A DNA stretch of 31,761 nucleotides from JBBTCJ01 sp038043285 (GTDB lineage: Bacteria > Planctomycetota > Phycisphaerae > UBA1845): NCBI GenBank assembly GCA_038043285.1, contig JBBTCJ010000167.1, positions 1 to 31,761 of the forward strand. The letters are read 5' to 3'. The notes under the pieces were generated by a model. It searched no databases. It was given only the letters and a program-made list of their open reading frames with translations, and had not been told where the DNA came from. Below are positions 23,332 through 31,613 of this stretch, one piece after another. Position numbers and translations under genes: made by a program. Position 1 is the stretch's first letter; each line of letters starts with the position of its first letter.

Positions 23332-25068
23332 GTGTTACGATACCCAGTAGTGAGTTCCACCATCCAACACGGTCCGGCGCACGGTTCGGAGGCGGGCGCG
23401 GTGGCCTCCGCCAGGCCCGATGCGGTGGGGACCGCGCATCGAGAAGCGCCGCGTTGGGACCGCACGGACGCGATGGCCATCCTGCTCGCTGCGATCGTGC
23501 TGGTCATTTTTCGCCTCCATGCCTTCGGCTTGCCCCTTGAAAACGACGAGTGCAACTACGCCTACATGGGGAAGCGGCTGCTGGAAGGGGACCGCCTTTA
23601 CATCGATCTGTGGGATCATCAACCGCCCGGCGTCTTTGTGCTGTTCGCGGTGGTGATCCGGCTCTTCGGCGATGCTCCCACCGTGTTTCGAATGCTGGCG
23701 CTGGCGGCATCGTTGGCGTCGTTGGCTGCGATTTACGGAATCGCCCGCACGACCGCAGGGCGCACCGCGGCCTTCGCGGCAGCCGCCCTCTTCGCGTTCG
23801 TCAGTTCCGACCCCGGAACCGGCGGGGAGGGGTGCAATCGTGAAACCTTCATGAACGCGCTGATCCTGGCGGCGTGGCTCGTGGTTTTGAGCTGGAGAGA
23901 ATCGCCGTGGAAGGCATGGCTATTGGCTGGGGCGCTTCTGGGAATAGCCTCAGCATTGAAAACGGTTGTCGCGGTTCACTGGATGCTCCTTGCCGGCTGG
24001 CTGTTGGCCCAAGCGTGCCGGAACGGGCCTCGTTCGCGGCGGCGCGAATCCCTGATGGTGCTCATTTTCTTCAGCGTCGGACCAATCGCGGTGTGGGCAG
24101 GTACGTCGATGTATTTCGCCGCGACGGGGCGGTGGAACGAGTTTGTTGACGCCGTGTTTGCTTTCAACCTCGGCTACGGCGGCGAGGAGATGACACTGAT
24201 CGACCGCTTCGCGTCTTTTTTCAAACCGTTTGGGCACCCCTTCAAATTCGAAAGCGCATTCCCGCTTTGGATTGCCGCGATTCCAGCATCTATTTGGTTG
24301 ACGGCGGAGGCAATCCGGCGGCGAAGTGCGGAACGCCTCGCGTTGCTCTTGCTGCTGCTGGCCGGATTCTCCGCGGTGTGCCTGCCGGGACGGTTTTGGC
24401 CCCACTACTACTACCTGATGGTCCCGGCCTGTGTCGTAGCGGTGTCGGTAACGGTCGGCGACATTGTACGATTGTTACACCTGCCGATTTCGTCCCTTAT
24501 ACGGGGCGGAAGGAGTCGGCGATTTGTACCGGGCATCCTGGTCCTGTTGGCGTTACCCGCACTCGTGTTCGTGTCGGAGGCGAGGCACTACCTCCTGCAA
24601 CCGCCGTTCGGCATTACGGTCAAGCGGTACAACTCGCGGGATTTCTGGGCGCGGGCACAGGGCGAGAACGTCGCCCGCGTCACCGGCTCCGGCAATAAGG
24701 TCTTCGTCTTCGGCAACGAGGCGTCGATCTACTACTATTCCGGCAGGCGGTGTGCCTCGCGCTACACGATGGTCACCGGTCTTTCCGCGGGCATGCGCGG
24801 CGCGGATCAGCGTCGCCGCACCCTGATCGAGGAATTGGAGCGAGATCCTCCGCGGTTGATCGTCGTGCTGTTCAACGAACCTCCGTTCCCCGAATGGCGC
24901 GACTTCCTGACCCGGCACTACGGCGAGCCGGCCGGATGGGACTACCATGATCGCACCCGCGAGCCGATCATGTTCGTCCTCGCGCGGAAGGATCAACCGA
25001 TCGAACCGCTCGACTGGGATTGGGACCGAGCCAGCGTCGGCGGGTGGCAGCTTGGCGAGCGACCATGA
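23332..25068 (+). CDS. GT39/ArnT-like membrane glycosyltransferase
   Basis: A 578-residue polytopic membrane protein of the GT-C glycosyltransferase class. After the first helix (about 48-65) comes GLPLENDECNYAYMGKRLLEGDRLY with the Asp72-Glu73 acidic pair expected for catalysis, then DHQPPG, the helix-loop pattern of the PMT/ArnT family, and about ten hydrophobic segments to residue ~420. A soluble C-terminal domain follows (about 430-578, with GNKVFVFGNEASIYYYSGRR). These enzymes use polyprenyl-linked sugars to modify proteins or lipids at the outer face of the inner membrane. The start is uncertain: GTG at 23332 or 23350, both before a ~45-residue polar leader. Substrate unknown. Confidence 0.85.
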   Translation: MLRYPVVSSTIQHGPAHGSEAGAVASARPDAVGTAHREAPRWDRTDAMAILLAAIVLVIFRLHAFGLPLENDECNYAYMGKRLLEGDRLYIDLWDHQPPGVFVLFAVVIRLFGDAPTVFRMLALAASLASLAAIYGIARTTAGRTAAFAAAALFAFVSSDPGTGGEGCNRETFMNALILAAWLVVLSWRESPWKAWLLAGALLGIASALKTVVAVHWMLLAGWLLAQACRNGPRSRRRESLMVLIFFSVGPIAVWAGTSMYFAATGRWNEFVDAVFAFNLGYGGEEMTLIDRFASFFKPFGHPFKFESAFPLWIAAIPASIWLTAEAIRRRSAERLALLLLLLAGFSAVCLPGRFWPHYYYLMVPACVVAVSVTVGDIVRLLHLPISSLIRGGRSRRFVPGILVLLALPALVFVSEARHYLLQPPFGITVKRYNSRDFWARAQGENVARVTGSGNKVFVFGNEASIYYYSGRRCASRYTMVTGLSAGMRGADQRRRTLIEELERDPPRLIVVLFNEPPFPEWRDFLTRHYGEPAGWDYHDRTREPIMFVLARKDQPIEPLDWDWDRASVGGWQLGERP

Positions 25069-25353
25069 AACGCTTGGCTTTTTCTCTCGGCGCGTTACGA
25101 TCGTCGCGGGCGGCAGACGCGAATCGTCCAGGAAGGACGCCGCGACCGCCGTCGGCAATCGCACAAAGACGTGCGTGGATCAGGGAGGGTCGTGCCGGTG
25201 CGCAGGGAGGCTTCCCGTCGGACTTCCAAACTTCGGCGTCATTCAGCGCCCCGATCCGCCGGGATCGGACGTCGCCAACGTAATCGCCGTGCCCGTCTGC
25301 ACCGCCCGTGTGAACCATCCAAGTCGGCCTCCTCGAGCTCGTTCTTGGTTGGA
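25069..25353. other. Gap between glycosyltransferase and membrane protein genes
   Basis: 285 bp with no gene I can support. A weak promoter (TTGGCT at 25074-25079, 16-nt spacer, TACGAT at 25096-25101) could serve the next gene. The frame of the following membrane protein is open upstream to 25171 but the extra residues are Arg/Ser-rich and improbable. Confidence 0.35.
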
Positions 25354-26862
25354 ATGAGCCGCCTGCAGCGGATGACACCGAAACTCGGCGCGCCGTTGGC
25401 GGCGACCACTTTTTTGCTTCTGGGTGCGTCGGGCGGGCTGAGCATGCTCGGTTTTGTAGGCGGCGTGCGATTCGCTTTGACGGAAGAAGGCCTGGCGCGC
25501 TTTCAGAATCCAATCGAACCGCTTGCCGTGGGGATGGCGCTGCTGGCAATCGCCTTGGGTATAGCCGCGCCTCTACGTTGGGCTAGCCACGTGGTCGCGA
25601 AGCGACGCACCGAAGGTCAGCGGCAGGAGAGCGCATCGAGCGATCCTCGTTCATCCACCCCGATGGAACCGGATCAGGTGTTTTACTGGTCGGCCTTCGC
25701 CGCGCTGGCGATGGCCGCGGGGCTGCTGATCGTCACCTGGCCTGTGTCGTTGGGGCCGTTGGCTATTGTGCATCATTGGCTTGATTCGTGGTTCCTATGG
25801 TCTGATGCACCGCGGCTGATCATCCAAGCGGCGATGTTGTTCTTCTCAGCACTTCTCCCGATGGCCGGATTGGGGGCATCGATCACCAGCTTGCAACATT
25901 TGCTCCCGCGCATCCGATCCGAGGACGGTAGAGGCGTCGCATGGCTGGTCGTCGGCGCCGGGGCGGCCCTGGCGTGTTCAGGGAGTCTGTTGAGCAGCCC
26001 GCAGAACGCGAATTTGCTCCTGCTGCTTGCCGGAGTTCCTGCGTTTCTTGTTGCGATCGGAGCGGCGGTGTTCGGATCGTTCCCCACGAGCCGGACCCAG
26101 GTTGACGCGGGTTTCGCCGCGGCCGCACTCCCCGGCTGGAGCGATCGCCGGCCGCGACTGCTTCGGGCGGCAACCGCGGCGATCGGCGGCGGAAGCGCCT
26201 GCGCGATAACTGTCTGGTCGTCTCCGGCCCTTCCGGTCTGGGAAAGCCCGTCGCTGGCGGCGGGCTGGCTTCTGTGCGCGTTGGGCGCGGGCATGTTACT
26301 GAGCGGTACAGGCCATGGGGGGGGTGCCGGTTCGATTGGTCATTTCGCGGCGACCTCGGTCGCGGCAGGAATCATGGTTGCGATCGGGACGTGCGGTTCT
26401 GAGCAATTCGCGATGCACGCAGGAATCGCGTCGGCGATCGTCGCGGCGTTGGCGCTGGGAGCCGTGGGGTTCGCGGCCGGTTCGGGACGCCACACCTTGA
26501 TGACCCGTGCGGTCCGCCGGGCAGGCGTCGATTCGACGCTTTTGGCTCGATGGCTAGTTTGGGCGGCCCTGACCGCATGGATCGGCGCCCCGGTGGTGAT
26601 GAACGTCTTTGGACCGTTCTCCACACTCGCACTGCTGGCCTTGTCGCTGGTTGCCCTCGGCGGCGTTCTCATGATCCATGAGTCAAGCCCCTCGCCGCGG
26701 GGGCGGCGGCTGCGTCTATATGGGGTATGGGGAACCGTTTGCGTGATGCTGCTGCTCGCTCTGTTGCCGATCCGGCGCGGTTCCGTATCCCTTGCTGATC
26801 ATCCATCTAACAACTGGCCCGCCCGTGGCGAGGCTTCTTCGCCGGCCTCGAACGGCCGATAA
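25354..26862 (+). CDS. Polytopic membrane protein, function unknown
   Basis: About 502 residues with roughly a dozen hydrophobic segments spread over the whole length (first at about 13-40, last near 465-482). Short charged loops contain RRTEGQRQE and SSDPRSS. I do not recognise a family: there are no transporter signatures, catalytic residue clusters or nucleotide motifs. It is Gly/Ala/Leu-rich, has a G8 tract within the coding sequence (26317-26324) and a polar, Pro/Ser-rich C-terminus. It lies upstream of the small membrane protein and secretin genes on the same strand and may belong to that unit. The ATG at 25354 is the first that puts the hydrophobic part close to the N-terminus; the ribosome site is weak. 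Confidence 0.7.
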   Translation: MSRLQRMTPKLGAPLAATTFLLLGASGGLSMLGFVGGVRFALTEEGLARFQNPIEPLAVGMALLAIALGIAAPLRWASHVVAKRRTEGQRQESASSDPRSSTPMEPDQVFYWSAFAALAMAAGLLIVTWPVSLGPLAIVHHWLDSWFLWSDAPRLIIQAAMLFFSALLPMAGLGASITSLQHLLPRIRSEDGRGVAWLVVGAGAALACSGSLLSSPQNANLLLLLAGVPAFLVAIGAAVFGSFPTSRTQVDAGFAAAALPGWSDRRPRLLRAATAAIGGGSACAITVWSSPALPVWESPSLAAGWLLCALGAGMLLSGTGHGGGAGSIGHFAATSVAAGIMVAIGTCGSEQFAMHAGIASAIVAALALGAVGFAAGSGRHTLMTRAVRRAGVDSTLLARWLVWAALTAWIGAPVVMNVFGPFSTLALLALSLVALGGVLMIHESSPSPRGRRLRLYGVWGTVCVMLLLALLPIRRGSVSLADHPSNNWPARGEASSPASNGR

Positions 26863-26970
26863 GAACCAACGACCGGCGATTGTTGAGCGGACGGTCTGGA
26901 GAACCGGACCACTGGGGTCCATCCCGTCCGCACAGTCTCGACGCCGAAAAGCAAGAACCGCGAGAACCCC

Positions 26971-27291
26971 ATGCTGCCGACTGGATCCGTTACCCGCCCC
27001 CTCCAACGTGGCGGCGGTGTCGATCGCCCCGCCCGCCTTGCCTTTATCGTGTTGCTCGCGCTGACGCTGTTCCAGGCGTTCAGCCGCGATGGGCGTGTCC
27101 TTCCCGAAGCGGTTGCGCAAATCCCCGACGCCGGGCTGCAAAGGAAGCTGATTCTCGACGAAATCCGGCGGAGTAACGAACTCCTGTCCGATATTCGCGG
27201 GCTTTTGGCGGGCGGGAAGCTTCAGGTTCCTCCGGGAAGTACCGATAACTCACCGGGATCGGCTGCGCCGACGGTAGGCGGTCAGCGGTAG
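26971..27291 (+). CDS. Small single-span membrane protein
   Basis: A 106-residue protein with one hydrophobic segment (about residues 22-36, RLAFIVLLALTLFQAF), a central amphipathic helical stretch (AGLQRKLILDEIRRSNELLSDIRGLLAGG, in two parts about 53-81) and a low-complexity Gly/Ser/Pro tail. The arrangement suggests a bitopic protein whose periplasmic helix could oligomerise or bind a partner. It lies 42 bp upstream of the secretin gene on the same strand, so it may be an accessory of the secretin. No family is recognised. Confidence 0.6.
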   Translation: MLPTGSVTRPLQRGGGVDRPARLAFIVLLALTLFQAFSRDGRVLPEAVAQIPDAGLQRKLILDEIRRSNELLSDIRGLLAGGKLQVPPGSTDNSPGSAAPTVGGQR

Positions 27292-27333
27292 ATCGGCTGC
27301 CGCGGTCGGCCTCCTCGGGGTCCGACGAATACC

Positions 27334-29151
27334 ATGCTCCTTCGGAATCATGCCCGTGCGCAAGCAAGCTCGCCCTCGGTGCGTCGCGTGTGCCTTGTCG
27401 GACCGCACGGACCGGCGTGGTGGAGCGCGTTCGTGCTGCTCATTTCGACGCGCACCCTGGCGCAGTCACCGCAACCGACCTCGGTGTTGCCTTCGGGGCA
27501 GGTGGTGGAGGTGACCGATCGCGGTACGGTCGAACTGCACGTAGCTGATCTCCCGTTGTCCTCCGTGCTGGAACTGCTTTCGCTGCAGGGTCAGAAGAAC
27601 ATCGTTGCATCGCCCAAGGTCAGCGGGCGCGTCACTGCGAATCTGTACGGCGTCACCTTCGAGCAGGCGCTGGACGCCGTCCTGGCTTCCAACGGGGCCG
27701 GGTACCGTCGCGTCGGAGGCTTCATCTACGTCTACACCCAGGCGGAGCTGGATTCCCTGGGTGCGGCGGAGGGTGATCGCCCTGCGACCCGGGTGTTCCA
27801 CCTGAACTACCTCAGCGCCGCAGATGCCAAGATTTTGATCACCCCTGTGCTTGCGGAAAAGGATCTGGTGGCCACCTCGCCGTCGACCGCTTCGGGGCTG
27901 AACAGCGACGCCAATGCCGGCGGCGGAAGTTCCCACGCGTCACCGGACTTCATTGTTGTTACCGCAAAGCCCGACGTGCTTCGTGCGGTGGAGCGGATTC
28001 TCGCGGAGATCGACGTGCGCCCCAGGCAGGTGCTCGTGGAGGCGACCATCCTTCGCGCCGAGCTGACCAGTGACAACGCGTTGGGAATCGATTTCTCGCT
28101 TGTCGGCGGCGTGGATTTGCAACTTCTGGGCGCCACTTCCAACGGTATCCGGGATATCACCCTCGGGCGCTTGCCGACCGATCGACTGGAGCAATTCAAC
28201 GCCGGTGCCTCGACAGACTTCCGCGGCAACGTTCCCGACGGGGGATTGACCCTCGGCGTCATCAAGGATCAAGTGGCGGTGTTCCTCCGCGCCCTGGAGC
28301 AAGTCACCGATACGACGGTTCTGGCCAATCCGAAAATCCTTGCCGTGAACCGGCAAAAGGGACAAGTCATCGTCGGTCGGCGAGACGGGTACCTTACGAC
28401 CACCGTGACCGAGACGCAGGCCGTGCAGACTGTCCAATTCCTGGAAACCGGGACCACCCTGATCTTCCGTCCTTTCATCGGCGATGACGGCTGGGTCCGC
28501 GTCGAGCTTCATCCCGAAGACAGCGTCGGGTTCGTCAACGCCCAGGGGCTGCCCTCCGAACAGACCACGGAGGTCACCACCAACGTCATGGTGCGGGACA
28601 GGGAAACGATCCTTATCGGCGGTCTCTTCCGTGAGGTGACCAGCGACAAACGCTCGCAGGTTCCCGGGTTGGGGAGTCTTCCCGGCGTCGGCGGCCTCTT
28701 CCGATCCAACAACGACTCAACCGGCCGCGAGGAGGTCATCATCCTGTTGACCATCCACGTGGTGAAAGATCAGGAGGCGTACGGGAGGGCGTCTACGGAT
28801 GTCTTCGAGAACCTGGAGCGTCTCCGCGTTGGAATGCGCGAGGGCCTCATGTGGCACGGTCGGACGCGACTTGCTCAGTGGCATTACCATCGCGCCGTTG
28901 AAGCTCAGGAACGGGGAGACGATAAGAAGGCTGAGTGGCACGCGGACATGTGTCTGGGCAACAGCCCGCGGTTCCTTCCGGCGATGGAGATGAAAGAGCG
29001 CATCCTGGGCAGGCGCGCCTGGGAGGATGAAGCCGCGGCGTCGCGGACTTTCATCCACGAGTTGATCGCGCGGGACCGCGGCGTCGAACAGAAAGCCTTC
29101 GGCCGGCCGAACACGACGCCTTCTCGTTCGCCGACGGAGAACGCCCCGTGA
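27334..29151 (+). CDS. Secretin (GspD/PilQ superfamily) with C-terminal helical extension
   Basis: A 605-residue outer-membrane secretin. A signal peptide ends near TLAQS (about residue 45). An STN-like domain is at 66-135 (VELHVADLPLSSVLELLSLQ), a secretin-N domain at about 152-226 (TRVFHLNYLSAADAKILI, ending AVERILAEID), and the secretin gate domain at about 231-478 with RQVLVEATI, VLANPKILAVNRQ, ETGTTLIFRP and the hallmark VPGLGSLPGVGGLFR (443-457). Family members form the pore for type II secretion, type IV pili or filamentous phage. After the gate there is an unusual ~125-residue charged helical tail (480-605, with WHYHRAVEAQERGDDKKAEWHAD resembling a TPR in two parts). The stop overlaps the next gene by four bases. 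No assembly ATPase or pilin is in the window. Confidence 0.9.
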   Translation: MLLRNHARAQASSPSVRRVCLVGPHGPAWWSAFVLLISTRTLAQSPQPTSVLPSGQVVEVTDRGTVELHVADLPLSSVLELLSLQGQKNIVASPKVSGRVTANLYGVTFEQALDAVLASNGAGYRRVGGFIYVYTQAELDSLGAAEGDRPATRVFHLNYLSAADAKILITPVLAEKDLVATSPSTASGLNSDANAGGGSSHASPDFIVVTAKPDVLRAVERILAEIDVRPRQVLVEATILRAELTSDNALGIDFSLVGGVDLQLLGATSNGIRDITLGRLPTDRLEQFNAGASTDFRGNVPDGGLTLGVIKDQVAVFLRALEQVTDTTVLANPKILAVNRQKGQVIVGRRDGYLTTTVTETQAVQTVQFLETGTTLIFRPFIGDDGWVRVELHPEDSVGFVNAQGLPSEQTTEVTTNVMVRDRETILIGGLFREVTSDKRSQVPGLGSLPGVGGLFRSNNDSTGREEVIILLTIHVVKDQEAYGRASTDVFENLERLRVGMREGLMWHGRTRLAQWHYHRAVEAQERGDDKKAEWHADMCLGNSPRFLPAMEMKERILGRRAWEDEAAASRTFIHELIARDRGVEQKAFGRPNTTPSRSPTENAP

Positions 29152-30551
29152 CCGCAACCGCATCGTCGGCCGTATCCGAACTGACGGACGCTGCCAACCC
29201 CAAGCTTTGGACCTCAGCCCATGCGCGACCTCGAACGGCTTCGGGTTCTCCATCGTGCCATGCCTTCGCAAGGGCCAAGCTCCGCTCCGGCACGTTCCAG
29301 AAGAACCGCATCGCCTCGGCGGTAGTTATCGTAGCGTCGGCGATGCTTGGCGCCGGCAACGGCTGCAAATCGATGTCGCATCCGGCGGACGTAAAGCACG
29401 CCGAGGTTGAATGGAGGCAGGTTCGCGCCCGCCTCAAGCACCGATTGGCCGCACAACACTACTCAGCGGGGCGGTTTGACGAGACAGTCGAGGTCATCGC
29501 CGAATCGCTCTCGCTCGATCCCCGACAGCCCAACGCGTACGTGTTGCTTGCAAATGCAAACTTGGAACGAGGAGATTTGGCGGCTGCCGATCTGGCGGTT
29601 CGGGCGGCCTGGTCGATCGGCGTTGACGCCGCGGGACTTCATTTCGCCGAGGGCGTTCTTCTGGAGCAGCGGGAGGAGCAAGGCGGGGCACTGACCGAGT
29701 ACGCGCAGGCCTTCGAGCGCGATCCTCGACCGGAGTTCCTCAGCCCGTACGTCGAATGCCTGGTCGGGGCGGATCGACTCGACGAGGCGCAAGACATTCT
29801 GTCGAAGAACGCACGGATCGTCGACACGGATGCAACGCTTTCGGTCATTGCCGCGCGGCTCGCCCTCCTGCGGGAGAACCTCCAAGACGCCGCCGAATGT
29901 TACCGCCGCGCCTTGGTCGCTCAGCCGGAGTGCAAGACGATTGAACGGGACTTGGGATTGGTCCTGGCGCGCAGCGGGCGGTGCGACGAGGCGAGTTCGC
30001 CGTTGGAAGCAGCGCTGATCGACTGTGCCGCTTGGAATCACCACTGCGGGGCTGTCCGCCGAACGCTCGCGGGATGTCGTCTTGCGATGGGCCAACCGGA
30101 AAAAGCTGTTGAGTTGCTTCAGGCGTACGTCGAGACTCATCCCGACGATCACCCGGCAATGCTCATTCTCGCCAAGTCTGCCGTAGCCGCCGGCGACCTC
30201 ATCACCGGCGCCCGCGCGATCGACTTGGCTCGCAGCGCCAGGCCGGACGATGCCGAAGTCGGGTTCATGACCGCAGTCATCGAATGGCGACGGGGCCGCC
30301 TGCGCCAGGCAACCGACGCGATCGCGGCCGTCCTGGCTGTCCGTCCTGACGACGCGGACGCCATTTGCCTGCTGGGCGAGGTTCTCACCGCTCAGGGCCG
30401 CGAAGACGACGCCAAAGCGATGTTCGCCCGGGCCGCTTCCCTTTCCCCGGAGAACGGATGGGCCGCCGGAAGGCTCCAAAAGGGGTTTGCGCCCATCGGC
30501 AAGCCGTCCCAAGGCTCCTCCGAACCGTCAGGTTTCCCCTCGAATCGGTAG
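29148..30551 (+). CDS. TPR-repeat protein coupled to the secretin
   Basis: A 467-residue protein starting with GTG that overlaps the secretin stop (GTGA). Residues 56-70 are hydrophobic (IASAVVIVASAMLGAG), followed by NGCKS with Cys73; this resembles a lipoprotein signal, but the box is not canonical and 55 polar residues precede it, so a true start further inside or a membrane anchor is possible. Residues about 95-445 are tandem TPRs (for example YSAGRFDETVEVIAESLSLD and LLGEVLTAQGREDDAKAMFA). TPR lipoproteins such as PilF/PilW act as pilotins for PilQ-type secretins, so this may be a secretin partner. That role is inferred from the gene order alone. Confidence 0.85.
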   Translation: MTATASSAVSELTDAANPKLWTSAHARPRTASGSPSCHAFARAKLRSGTFQKNRIASAVVIVASAMLGAGNGCKSMSHPADVKHAEVEWRQVRARLKHRLAAQHYSAGRFDETVEVIAESLSLDPRQPNAYVLLANANLERGDLAAADLAVRAAWSIGVDAAGLHFAEGVLLEQREEQGGALTEYAQAFERDPRPEFLSPYVECLVGADRLDEAQDILSKNARIVDTDATLSVIAARLALLRENLQDAAECYRRALVAQPECKTIERDLGLVLARSGRCDEASSPLEAALIDCAAWNHHCGAVRRTLAGCRLAMGQPEKAVELLQAYVETHPDDHPAMLILAKSAVAAGDLITGARAIDLARSARPDDAEVGFMTAVIEWRRGRLRQATDAIAAVLAVRPDDADAICLLGEVLTAQGREDDAKAMFARAASLSPENGWAAGRLQKGFAPIGKPSQGSSEPSGFPSNR

Positions 30552-30558
30552 CGAAACC

Positions 30559-30594
30559 TTCGATCGCTGCGTCGGCCGCGACGTCGGGATCGAA
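30559..30594 (+). terminator. Hairpin after the TPR gene
   Basis: TTCGATC (30559-30565) pairs with GATCGAA (30588-30594) and an inner GTCG/CGAC stem (30571-30574 with 30579-30582). It starts 8 bp after the TPR stop. The following bases are A-rich rather than T-rich, so a Rho-independent function is uncertain. Confidence 0.4.
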
Positions 30595-30614
30595 AAAGAT
30601 TATCAAGAAATGTC

Positions 30615-30642
30615 TTGACGGACCGCGCCGTTTGTGTATACT
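30615..30642 (+). promoter_or_regulatory. Near-consensus sigma70 promoter
   Basis: TTGACG (30615-30620), a 16-nt spacer and TATACT (30637-30642), with TGTG before the -10. Each hexamer matches 5 of 6 bases; it is the best promoter in the window. It points into a region without an intact gene; the next start codon with a good ribosome site is about 970 bp away. Confidence 0.65.
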
Positions 30643-30649
30643 TGTTACC

Positions 30650-30737
30650 GGACAGACGGAGTATTAGGTAGGTGAGCGAGCGGAGCAACGAACGTACATA
30701 AGAATCTATACGCCGTACCGATCATACGTTGCTTTTC
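30650..30737 (+). ncRNA. Candidate short RNA or leader with T-run hairpin
   Basis: Downstream of the promoter, GCAACG (30685-30690) pairs with CGTTGC (30727-30732), directly followed by TTTT (30733-30736). GTAC elements in the loop can pair. A transcript of about 88 nt would result. It includes a possible nine-codon leader, GTG AGC GAG ... TAA (30672-30701, MSERSNERT), preceded by AGGTAG. The stem is only six pairs, so this may be a small RNA, an attenuator for the distal lipoprotein gene, or chance. Confidence 0.3.
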
Positions 30738-30821
30738 GATCCTGAATCGTTCCGCCCTCTTCTTGACGTATTACGCAGTTCTAATCCGTCGCTGAACCTA
30801 CCGTCGTTTTGTTCACTTTGA

Positions 30822-31112
30822 CAATTTGGATGTGCTTTTGCCGCGTCGTTTGGGCGTGTTTCTCGCACGCGCGCTGTCTGCGCGTTCCGACGGACAAGCC
30901 CGGACGGTGTTTTCGCGCGAACGCTCATTGGTGGGCGCAAGACACGGACCTTAGGGAACCGCCTTGCCTTCATTACTCCCACCCAGGTTGCGTCCGGCGT
31001 CGCGGCGGTCGGCTTCAGCAGGGGTAACAAGATTCTGCTGGTTCTGACCGCCGTAGACGCGGACGCTTCCGGGGGGGTAACGAAGGCTGAAGTGAACGGG
31101 GCGTCGACGTAG
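30822..31112 (+). pseudogene. Start-less frame ending in an EF-hand loop (possible remnant)
   Basis: Between a TGA (30819-30821) and a TAG (31110-31112) this frame is open for 96 codons but contains no ATG, GTG, TTG or CTG in its first third. Its second half reads protein-like (LAFITPTQVASGVAAVGFSR, then LLVLTAVDADASGGVTKAEV). DADASGGVTKAE fits the EF-hand loop pattern D-x-D-x-S-G-x-V-x-x-x-E exactly. It could be a decayed or frameshifted calcium-binding gene, or coincidence. A G7 tract lies within the loop codons (31071-31077). Confidence 0.25.
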
Positions 31113-31613
31113 AAGTCGCCGGAAAAATTAGGGCCGACACGGTCACCGAAGCTGGGGGCCAAAATGCGTACGGGCGGTGGTGGGGACCAGCAGCCCGGAG
31201 GCAGAATGGACGGTGGCCGGTCGGCCCTATTCATTTCCAATCCGAACGTGCCTGATCGAATCGCATCTCTCTTTCCAGCTGCGGCACCTCTGGCTTAATT
31301 CAGTGCGCCCGCCGTTTCGGCTCATCGCTCGCTGAAGGAGTTCAGTTCTCAACATCGGGAAAACGTTGCCTGCCCTGGTCCTGCGAAGGCCGCTGCTGAG
31401 GGACCGATAGGCACGTCCATCGCCGGCGATTCTTGCTCTTTGTGTGCATTGCCGCGGATATGGGGATGCCGATATGGATAATTCGTAAGGCCACGGTCGA
31501 TATACGGCTTGGAAGGCAGCGGCGGGTCGCCGATGCGGCGGAGGCTTCGCGTTGGAGACGAGGAACCAGCTTCCGCTGCAGGACAAGTCCAGTTTCTTTG
31601 GGAGAACCGAGCG

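Larger units (their letters stand above)
30552..31613. other. Long region without an intact gene
   Basis: About 1.06 kb between the TPR gene and a lipoprotein gene. It contains a hairpin just past the TPR stop, a near-consensus promoter, a small hairpin with T-run, and a start-less frame with an EF-hand loop (all listed). Other frames (30722-31240 minus, 31433-31636 plus) lack ribosome sites and similarity I can recognise. Part of it (about 30690-30840) is visibly less GC-rich than the neighbouring genes. Confidence 0.55.

Noticed and set aside
24968..25549. 193-codon minus-strand frame across the gap before the membrane protein
   Set aside because: Mostly antisense to coding sequence on both ends, with Arg/Pro/Ser-rich composition.
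30722..31240. 172-codon minus-strand frame in the gene-poor region
   Set aside because: Pro/Arg/Ser-rich, no ribosome site, runs antisense over the short RNA and EF-hand candidates, and no domain is recognisable.
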